Positions 55,185 through 64,000 of a stretch of 64,000 nucleotides of DNA are shown here, piece by piece. The translations under genes and the position numbers were made by a program. Location: NCBI RefSeq assembly GCF_963082655.1, contig NC_081554.1, positions 95,920,245-95,984,244 on the forward strand, read 5' to 3'. The first letter of the stretch is position 1; the number at the start of each line of letters is the position of its first letter. Below the pieces are notes generated by a model. The model was not told the DNA's origin, made no database searches, and saw nothing but the letters and a program-made list of their open reading frames with translations. Origin of the DNA: Stomoxys calcitrans (lineage: Eukaryota > Arthropoda > Insecta > Diptera > Muscidae).

Positions 55185-56110
55185 AAAAACGCATTAAGTT
55201 CGGCCGGGTCAAACTTTGGATACCCACCACCTCGGGTATATATGTAAAAACTAACGTTCGTCACAATCCGGTGAAAAATGCATAAATTATGCACCCATAG
55301 CAGCTATATCGAAATACGGTCCGATTTAGATTAAATTCGGCACGGAAATTGAGTGGCCTAATAAATACAAGTCACTGTTCAGTTTTGTAAAACAAAATAT
55401 TGGTCCTTTTGGCCGCTTTATCCAAATATAGACCGATCTGAACCGTAAAGGACACGGATGACAAAAAGCCTAACATAAGTCCTTGTGTCAAATTTCAGCG
55501 AAATCGGATAATAAATGCGTTTTCTATGGGGTCAAGACTTTAAATTGAGGGATCGGTTTATATGGCAACTTTATCTAAATCTGGACCGATCTGGGCCAAA
55601 TTCAATAAGGGTGTCGAAGGGCCTAGCACAACTCACTGTCCCAGATTTAAGCAACTTCGCACAATAAATGCGTCTTCTATGGGTCCAAGGCCTTAAATCG
55701 AGAGATCGGTCTACATGGTAGCTATATCGAAATCTGGACCGATTTGGGCCAAATTGAAGAAGGATGTCGAGTGGTCTAACAAAACTCACTGGCCAAAATT
55801 TCAGCAAAATCGGACAATAAATGCACTATTTATGGGCCCTAGACCTTAAATCGACACATCGGGGTATTATGAGGGCTATACAAAAGATAAAGTCCGATAT
55901 AACCCATATGTGAACTTAACTTGCCTAAGGGCAAAAAAAAAAAAAAGAATCTGTTATCCCAATTTTAAAGATTGTTGCGTGATTTCAACAGACGGATGGA
56001 CATGGCTAGATCGTCTTCGATTTTTACGACTATCAAGAATATACTTTATTGGTTCGGAAATGGAAATGTGTTGCAAACGGAATGACACAACTAAAAACGG
56101 GGTAAACCCG
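55185..56110 (+). repeat. Tandem-core repeat element in SCAPER intron 1
   Basis: Opens with TTCGGCCGGGTCAAAC. It repeats ATCGGTCTACATGGTAGCTA and AAATTTCAGCGAAATCGGAT units and closes with ACAGACGGATGGACATGGCT. Confidence 0.7.
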
Positions 56111-56546
56111 AACAGTGGAATAATTCCAAACGCAAAACTTTTTGCGTTGGACTTTTTCACTGCGAAATAAGTTTCAAAATGTATTGAGTTTTATTTTGGG
56201 GCTTATATCACTTTTTCATTGGGTCTTATTTCACTGGGGCCTTTTTCGAAGTTGTTATAGCTTAGTGTTTCGTGAAGTCAGCCACTGCTGGCTTATACAG
56301 CAGTCCAGAATGACCGGAGGGTTAAAGACCGAAACAGAATCAAGATATTTATAATCTTGCGTCTTCTCGCAATTTCGGGGCAGCGACACAGAAGACCTTA
56401 AATCCATTGGCTTTTTTTTGGCATTGAACGTTTTGCAAAGCGCTTATGCCTCGTATTTACTGAAATTTAATAATGACGACTTTTTCTCCTGGAACATTAT
56501 TTATTGTAATTAATTGGAACTTCCTTCCTTCATTCGTTTTTTTTAG

Positions 56547-59500
56547 AAACGCTACCACATCGCAAACCTCCCAAGTCACCCAATGCTTTACTGCCATTCT
56601 CTCTACAAACACCCAAGAAATCTCACTCCCCCACACGAGCCACAACTAAACAATCGACTGGGCCCCGAGTGCGCAGTGCATCTACGGGTAGAGACAAAAA
56701 GTCGGAACTGCAGGCACGCTACTGGGCCCTGCTCTTTGGAAATTTGCAGCGGGCTGTCAATGAAATTTACCAAACAGTGGAATGTTATGAAAACATTTCG
56801 TCATGCCAGGAGGCCATATTGGTGCTAGAAAATTATGTGCGAGATTTTAAAGCTCTGGGTGAGTGGTTTAAAGTTTCGTGGGATTACGAGTCGAGACCAC
56901 TGCAACAAAGACCCAACTCACTGGCTTGGGAAATTCGAAAAAGTAATCCGGTACCACGAGTGCGCGCTAAGAGTCTTTCCAGTCCCACAGTGTCGGGTAA
57001 ATCAAGTCCCTGTCCTTATCCGTATAACTCGGGCAAAAGTTCTCCCTGCTTAGATGGCCTATCGCCACGCAAAGGGGTTCGTGTAAATGTGCGGGAGCTG
57101 TTTGCATCTTCCAAACGTCTTATCAACGAAATTCCTAAAGATTTTGAAGAGCAACGGTCAACTCCTTCTGCAACACAAGCTTCTGCCGGTGCAGAAGAAG
57201 AAACACCGCCGTTGGTGTTGGAGAATCGGAGTCATCAGTATGCCCAAACCGATTTGGAAGATGACCATTTAACCCTAGCTGGTATAAGAGAAAAAATGCA
57301 GAGGGAACAAGAGGAGATGGAAGCAAAAGAAGAGTTAAGAATACAGAAACAGATCGAAGAAGAGCAAACTCTACAAGAAGAAGAAGAAGAAGAAGAAGAA
57401 AGAAAGCCACGTCTAAAAGAGTCGGCAGAACGGCGACATCACGAGGCCAGCCAAGAGAACATTGAACAAGAACCTACGGCCGTAGAAATGACCATAGAAA
57501 AACTCAACGCCATGGAAAATGAATTTCTTGCTACAAATACACAAAAAGAACCCACTCCGCCAGAGACTCTGGTGAAAAAAGTTGGGGATGGGGCTGATGA
57601 AAATTCTTCCAAAACTGCTGCTGAACCCGCTGCAAAGAAGGCGGCAGCTCCACAGAATCCAGCAGTGCAAAATAGTCCCCTTAAGTATTCAAGTGTCTTG
57701 AACAGACCAGCCGCTCCTTCAGTTACACCTATCATGAATAACCAAACTGCATCTAAGCCAATAGCAAACACAAAATCATCAACCCTTCGTGCCGCTACCG
57801 CTGGAAAGACAGTTCCCTCGAAAACGCAAGCAAATGTGGCTATAAAACGAACATCGACCTCGGCTGGTTCAGTAGCCAACAACAAATCAACTACAAAGAT
57901 AGTCTCCAAAAATAATAATAGAGTCACGTTGGTGCCTCGTACCAATAGCAGTGGCAAAACAGAATTCTATGGACCTCCATCAAATGTTGCAACCCGACTT
58001 TCGGCTCGCTCGCGTACCATGATTGAAATGAACAACAACGGCAACAGTAGCGCGCCCCAAAAACATGCAACAAATTTCCTGAAAAGAAATACCACCAATC
58101 TTACCAAGTCATCGCTCCTTGGCTCGCATTCATCCCACAGAACATCCAAAGATGATATAGGCAGCTCAACATCAACCCTCAAGGCTAGTAATGAGAAAAT
58201 TTCCTCATCAAAGAATAGTATTAACTACCATCATTCTCATGTCACGGGTGGAGAAGAAAGGAGATCGGAACCAAAACAACTGCCAAGCAATGACAACAAC
58301 GATGGCTGGCTTACAGTAAAAAATCGACGTCGCCCCAGCATGCATTGGTCATCACGTTTCAATCAGCCAACTGGGTATGCCAGTCTTCCCACCTTGGCCC
58401 TACTGGATGAGAAACCTGGAGACGACGATACGCTGGACCCCCACCACAAAAACGCCCAACAGGAAACAGCAAAAGTTGTTCAACCAATAGTCAATGGAGG
58501 CAAATCGGCGAAATCTGGAAAAAACAAAACGGCAGAGAAAAATGCCAAATCCACACAACATTCCATTAGGCCAGAAATTAAAAATGCCAAAGCCAAAGTG
58601 AACTCTCTGCCATCGCAGAAAAAGAATGCCACACAAGTGGCCAAGGAATCGGCGTTGCCACTCGTTAGAAATGTTAACTTGGCCAACATACCCACCAGAC
58701 AGACCATCATCAAGAGACAGAAATCGGATTTGACCGGTCTCAAAATGACCTCGCTGCACAAGGAGTATATGCGTAGTGAGAAACTGGCCCTTAGGAAACA
58801 AACCAATGTGGTCAACGGAACAACCAAGTCCTCGGAAATTTTAAATTACCACCATCTAGGTTCGGGAGATTGTTCGGATATCAACTCGTCTGCTGAAACT
58901 ATAGTTGAGGCACAAAACTCTTCCCCAACCGATATGCTATCCTCTGAGATGTCCTCGAGTGGCGGCGGTGGCAGCGATCACAATAAAATCGATATTAAAA
59001 TTCAAACCAACCGAGATTTCTCCAAGACCATTGGCGATCTTTACAAGAGCATATCCAATCGAGTTGACATATCCCTGACAAACCCGCAGGTCAGCAATGG
59101 GCCTGGTGCACTTTCGAGTTGTGACGAGAATGATGAATGTGACGAACATCAGCGTTTGCTTGTTGAAGAGCAAGAATCGCTCGAGCGCCAAATCAGAGAA
59201 CTTGAGAGTACGGAGATTGACGTTGATACTGAGACCGATGAAACAGATTGTGAGGTGGGAATACTGGGAAATGATCGTGATGATGAGGAGGATCGCGATG
59301 ACTTCAACCTGGACACTTCTGTGGTCTTTGTTCCCATCAATGAACACGACGATGATCCCAATCAAAGTTTAGAGACTCGGTATCAGGCTTTGTTATCCGA
59401 AATGTCCTGGGGTGAGAGAGAGGAAGCCCTGGCCACATTGCAGGCCTATGTTTCGAGGCATCCAGGGCGTGCACAAGAGCTCCATCAAAAGCTTTCCTCA

Positions 59501-60381
59501 CCATCACGGCGGCGTTCCCTTCAAGAGACTCTCAAAAAGTATCAGGCGAAACAGGCAAGAGCTCAACAAAAACGCGAACTCCTTAACAAAGAGAAGGCCA
59601 TTAAAATTCAACAGCTTCTTGCACGTGTTGAAGATGTAAAGGCTGCAAAGAGGCAGCTAATTGAAGACAAGCGCGTCAAAATGGAAGGGCGCCTACAAAG
59701 GGCAGCTGAGAATCGTGAACAATATCTGCGCAATATCATAGAAAAGGCCCACGATGAGGAGAAAAAACTAAAGGAGATTAACTTCATAAAGAATATTGAA
59801 GCACAAAATAAACGTTTGGACCTAATCGAGTCTTCCAAAGAGACGGAAGGGCGCCTGCAAGACTTGGAACAAGAGCGTCAAAAACGTCTAGAGGAGAAGG
59901 CAGCTAAAGAGGCAGCAGTTGAAAGGCGTCGTCAGGAATTGGAGAAGGCGCGCCAGCGCAAGCTGGAGAAAATGAACGAATCACGTTTGGAACGGGAGCA
60001 GCGCATAGGAAAAATGCAAGAGCAAAAGGAAAAACGGCGCCAAGCGCTGGCACGCGAAAAGGCGCGAGACCGCGAAGAACGCCTGTTGGCCTTACAAGTT
60101 CATCAGCAACAGACTACAGAGGAATTGCAGAGAAAAATTTTGCAGAAACAAAAAGAATCCGCGCGCCGACACGAAGAGAATATCGAACATATACGCCAGC
60201 GAGCTCTGGAGTTGACCATACCCTCAAGAAACGTGGAGGAGAATGGTGTACTGAGATCGGAACTCGATGAGAATGTCGAAGATGGCGATCTGTCATCGAC
60301 GGTATCCGATGTTGGCAGCAGGGAGCATACACGTGGTTACAAGAAGAAAATGAAGAAACTCAAGCAAAGAATGTCGCAAGC
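56547..60381 (+). CDS. Scaper: SCAPER homologue, exon 2
   Basis: Begins after a CATTCGTTTTTTTTAG acceptor at 56545-56546, well upstream of the first possible internal start, and runs to a GTAAGT donor at 60382. The N-terminal SCAPER domain follows directly: LQARYWALLFGNLQRAVNEI, then LVLENYVRDFKALGEWF, near residues 90-150 of the product. A long Ser/Asn/Lys-rich region comes next, with an acidic (GAA)n run at 57376-57401. The last ~300 residues are charged and predicted coiled coil (KAAKRQLIEDKRVKMEGR to HEENIEHIRQRALEL), as in human SCAPER. The human protein binds cyclin A, is ER-associated, and is linked to cell-cycle and cilium control. The phase matches exon 1 and exon 3. Confidence 0.93.
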
Positions 60382-60444
60382 GTAAGTGGTGGTCGGTCAT
60401 ACACATATGCTCTCTTATTTTTACCTCATTTGTTTTTTTTTCAG

Positions 60445-60702
60445 AGCTGAGGAATATCTCAAGGAACTACAACCAGTGCCCCTACACATGAAGCGTGAAT
60501 CACAGGTTCCAAAATATCTCAATTTGGTTAACAAAGGGGGTGGTTCACAAGGTCTAGAGCGCGCTCTGGGCCATTTGCTACGCATAATGGCTAAAGCCCA
60601 AGTATTCGACTTTCAGTGCTTCTTGCTAATGGACGGTCTGGGTACTATAACAACGGCTGTAATCAGTCCCGGCATGCAAGAGGATGCGGAAGTGTCCAAA
60701 AA
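60445..60702 (+). CDS. Scaper: SCAPER homologue, exon 3
   Basis: Starts after TTTTTTTTTCAG and ends at GTGAGT (60703). The first base A completes the GC left by exon 2 (Ala), giving SQA-AEEYLKELQPVPLHMKRES. It continues with VPKYLNLVNKGGGSQGLERA and MAKAQVFDFQCFLLMDGLG, a conserved helical part of SCAPER that follows the coiled coil. It ends with two bases of a codon. Later exons, including the C2H2 zinc finger of the family, must lie beyond 64000. The intron that follows holds a LOA end, a family A copy and an RTE fragment. Confidence 0.9.
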
Positions 60703-60924
60703 GTGAGTTATTTTTTTAATTCATTTGTAATTAATCAAACTCCCTTAGTGGAATAAACATTGATAGGACGGAAGTTTCATTACACAAAACAAAAAATATA
60801 AATATTTAAAATGAAACAACACATGAACATACAATCGAACTGGTGAATTTTTCATGACACTAAAATTAAAAATAAAAAACTTAACACATAAAAACTAAAA
60901 TAAAAAAGCCTAATCATAGAAAAG

Positions 60925-61052
60925 ACTTGGTTGAAAAGGGGGTGCCACTGTGGACATACACCCAAGCCCACGTAAAAACTAAAATAAAAAAGCTTAAACA
61001 TAGAAAAGGTTAGGTTGAAAAGAGGGTGCGGATATTAATCCGCCCCATGCCA
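60925..61052 (-). mobile_element. LOA-like LINE 3' end, duplicated
   Basis: GGTTGAAAAGGGGGTGCCAC (60929) and GGTTGAAAAGAGGGTGCGGA (61012) are two partial copies of the LOA 3' end, both on the minus strand. Confidence 0.65.
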
Positions 61053-63411
61053 CAATACACCGTTCCGTGCAATATAGACCCATCTCACCTGCGCTATATG
61101 GAGTGCATGGGGATAGCAGTCAGGTCCGGTACTCTCAAGATAGAGCTATACAACGTGTATATACCGCCGGTTGGTAGCTGTGTCCCGATTAATGGCCAAG
61201 CTTACAACCCCGACATAAGTGTGATTACTATCACACTTTTTGGCATTCTCCTCTAGGTAACGACCAGCGTGGCATAGCTTTGGCAGTGCAGATTGAAGGC
61301 TCCACGTTTTGCACGGTGAATGAGGATGCCCCCACTAGGATTACTGGGAGGTGCAGTAACTCGCTCGATATTTCCATTGCATCCTCTGATCTCCTACATG
61401 ACGTATCCAGGCAAGCCGTCATCTCTTTGGGGTCAGACCACCTCCCCATAATTCTCACCATCGACCGACCACCCGACTTCATAACCTTTGGGCGCCGGAC
61501 GTTTATCAATCAGAAAAAGGCCGATTGGGCTGGCTTCAGAGAGTATACCAATCGCCGCTTCAGAGAACTGCCACCCCCCGAGAGGAAATTCCGAGACATC
61601 ATTAACGCAGCAGCCGCTCGCTTTATACCAGCCGGTCGAATACCCCAAGTGCGGCCCAATTTCCCGGCGCAGGCAGTGGGATTCGTTGTATGGACCCCAC
61701 TAACACCAGAATCAGCGAGCTGAATCTGGAAATAAACAGGGTAGTCAATGAACGTAAGCAGAAATTGTGTCTGGAACACTTGGCACCGGTTTAGGCAAGC
61801 TGTGGTCTAGTGTTAAGTCACTCTCGAACCCCGGCAGACGTGTTCACAGGACCTCAGTCACTTTAGGTGAAATAACCGTGACTGATCTAAAGAAATGCGC
61901 TAGGTTGTTCAACCGTCAATTGATTGTGCATCCCGAGAGAGAGAGAGAGACACGGCAAGGAGGAGAGCCATTCGCCGTATTCGTGGTCCCCGAGCCGATG
62001 AACTACCATCACAATTTACTTTGGGAGTAGTTCCGAATGTCATCCGTGGCGCCAAATCATCCCCGACGGAATCTCTACATTGATGTTGAAGAATCTGGAT
62101 TCACCGGTTCTCGTGGCACTGAACCTATGAAAGGCATTCGACACCATGCGAAATTATTTGAGGACATCGCCAACACGTCCCTCCAGCCAGGCCTGAAACG
62201 CTGGATCGCGAATTATCTATGTGGTCGCCAGTCATTTGTGGAATTTAGGGATAAGAAGTCGAAGCACCGTAGAGTGAAACAGGTAGTTCCCCAAGGTGGG
62301 GTGATATTTTTGGCACTTTTTAACCTCTACCTATCCTCCATTCCACCCCCTCCAGACGGCATTGTGACCGTATCATATGCGGACGATTGTACGATCATGG
62401 CATCAGACCCCCACCCATTGATGACATCTGCGATAGGTTAAACATCTACTCAACGAACTTGCCTCTTATTTCGCTGCAAGAAATTTGAAGATATCTGCCA
62501 CCAAATCTTCAGCCACATCGTTCACTACATACACGCATGCAGTGCGTAGGGGGCTGAAAGTGATGGTCGACGGAGTAACAATTCTGACCATCAAGTATCC
62601 CAAAATACTTGGTGTCGCATTTGACAGCTCTCACAAATTCGCCTCAAATGCCACAGCCATTTGTGATAAAGTCAAAAATAGAAACAAGGTTCTTAAGTCA
62701 CTTGCCGGAAGCACTTGTGGTGCAGACAAAGAAACCTTGTTGACCATGTTCAAAGGAATTGGCCGGTCTGTGGTAAGTTATGCAGCGCCAGTGTGGTCTC
62801 GTCAAGTTTATGACACGCAGTGGAATAATATTCAGATCTGTCAGTATGCCGCTCTCCGAACTGCAACGGGCTGTCTCCTCAGTTCTCATGTGGACCACCT
62901 CCATCATCAAGTCAACTGCATGCTGTCTAAGCAATACCTTTTGGGCTGTTATCGCAGAGACCATCCAAATCATTATTTTGTGGATAAGTATTCACCGCCC
63001 AGAAGCCTTAAGGTAGATCTACATGATCTAGAGCGTGAGGTCCAGACCTACAAAAGAGAACCTCTAGATCAAGCGGACCTAGACAAAATTTATGCATACA
63101 CGGTAGATGCGGTGAATTGGTACCGGGTGAATGTGGTCCTTGGAGAACGGCCGACTGCCATTGCCCCTGAGGAAATTGACCTCCCCCTGCAAATAAGAGT
63201 AGTTCTGGCTCAATTACGATCTGGCAGATGCAGCCGCCCCAATTCCTACAGAGCAAGGACTGATCCCAACGTGCAGAATGTATGTCCCGATTGTGACCAG
63301 GGACCACACGACACCGGTTTAACTGTCCAGCAAGACCCACTCGTCTCAGACCCAGATCCCTCTGGACGCACCCCATCTTAGTCGCAGAGTTCCCGGATCT
63401 GGGCACTCAAT
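61053..63411 (+). mobile_element. Family A LINE, degenerate copy in SCAPER intron 3
   Basis: 5' truncated. It starts in the endonuclease (YMECMGIAVRSGT) and runs through linker, RT (YADD kept near 62380 but out of frame with the rest) and the C-terminal motif (CPDCDQGPHDT). A 298-codon stretch from 62485 covers thumb to C-terminus. The 3' tail is missing. It shares deletions with 49830-52112. Confidence 0.85.
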
Positions 63412-63599
63412 ATCTTTGTTTGCAGCTGTCGGATTTTCAATATATGCCCGGTGTGAAAGGTCACGATTTCTTATAGCTGAAGTTATTTCCGGTCGGGACA
63501 TTAACGAAGGCTTATCATTAAATATTGTCTTAGACTACTTAGTGACTTGCCTGTTAAACAGTGAAAAAAGAATACCATTAATAAATTCAACTTGAACAT
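63412..63599. other. Unassigned SCAPER intron sequence
   Basis: No recognised feature. Confidence 0.4.
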
Positions 63600-64000
63600 C
63601 CGAAATATTACTTTACTTACATTAATTGAATCTGACAGAACATTTGTTCCCCTAGCCGAACGTAGAATAGCTTTCCAAGCGCCTCGATCTAATGCGCTCA
63701 TTTTAAAATGTCTGACATGAACTTTCGAGGTGTCTCCCACCACTTGATCTTTCCAACGGGCTTTTGGTCTTCCCGGTTTGCGTGTACCACCGTTTTTGCC
63801 TTCAAAAGACTGAAGCTGGAGCTTCTTCATCCATTCTGACAACATGACCTAACCAACGCAGCCGCTGTATTTTGATGCGTGTAACTATGCTATCGTCGTC
63901 ATACAAGCTCATACAGCTCGTGGTTCATGCGTCGCCTATATTCTCCCATAACGCAAAATGGTCCATATATTTTACGAAGAATCTTTCTCTCAAATACTCC
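63600..64000 (-). mobile_element. RTE/BovB-type LINE, 3' end, runs off the right edge
   Basis: The minus strand reads ILRKIYGPFCVMGEYRRRMN near the edge, then RLRWLGHVVRMDE- and GGTRKPGRPKARWKDQVVGD-type blocks and DRGAWKAILRSARGTNV. It is the same family as 1500-2660 and better preserved at the C-terminus. Confidence 0.8.

Noticed and set aside
57135..57957. Long antisense ORFs opposite SCAPER (polyleucine and hydrophobic)
   Set aside because: They are mirror frames of the acidic, GAA-rich and Ser/Ala-rich coding sequence; no splice signals or domains of their own.
56669..60385. GTG at 56669 as the start and TAA at 60383-60385 as the end of the SCAPER protein
   Set aside because: The frame is open upstream to a good acceptor at 56546 and joins exon 1 in phase; the apparent stop lies in the intron after the GTAAGT donor at 60382.

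Overview
This window is nuclear DNA from an insect, most likely a calyptrate fly of the Musca/Stomoxys type. The evidence is two spliced host genes with GT-AG introns, an AT-rich background, and a dense nest of fly-type transposons: LOA-like and jockey/CR1-like LINEs, Tc1/mariner, hAT, a Helitron and a foldback element. No rRNA, tRNA, CRISPR array or bacterial operon was seen. The species is an inference.

Host genes. (1) A BTB-BACK protein gene lies on the minus strand, rebuilt here from three exons whose splice phases agree: 35962-35775, 21245-20792 and 4561-4169. It encodes 344 residues across about 32 kb, with introns of 14.5 and 16.2 kb made largely of transposons. (2) A SCAPER homologue (S-phase cyclin A-associated protein in the ER) lies on the plus strand: exon 1 48033-48135, an 8.4-kb transposon-filled intron, the large exon 2 56547-60381, exon 3 60445-60702, and further exons beyond the window. 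The two genes are divergent, about 12 kb apart.

Mobile DNA, left to right. 1-1475: 5' end of a Ty3/gypsy (Mag-like) element on the minus strand. 1.5-4 kb: RTE-type, family A and LINE-B fragments. 6-12 kb: a foldback element with long inverted arms, split by a Tc1 element, a palindromic mariner derivative and a LOA fragment. 12-15 kb: repeats with tandem cores. 15.2-20.1 kb: a palindromic Tc1 derivative that interrupts one of those repeats and itself holds three further elements. 21.3-26.9 kb: a Helitron with an apparently full-length, uninterrupted family A LINE inside it. 27-35 kb: rearranged LINE D, family A and hAT material. 36-46 kb: tandem-core repeats, family A, LOA, a second Tc1 copy and small inverted-repeat elements. 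The SCAPER introns and the right edge hold more family A, LOA and RTE copies.

The most interesting system is family A. The complete copy (22338-25917, 8-bp target duplication, one 1139-codon ORF) begins with about 67 nt whose helices follow the nested double-pseudoknot order of HDV-like self-cleaving ribozymes. Its ORF opens with a 2A-like GIEKNPGP motif followed by a PHD-like zinc finger, endonuclease and reverse transcriptase. Four very short elements of about 90-110 bp consist only of this 5' ribozyme-like region joined to the LINE's last ~25 bp and CAA tail. Three of them sit in one LOA relic, each with its own target duplication. This resembles the autonomous/non-autonomous pairing of ingi/L1Tc with RIME/NARTc/SIDER in trypanosomatids. 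The ribozyme and the parasitic relationship are predictions from sequence, not demonstrated.
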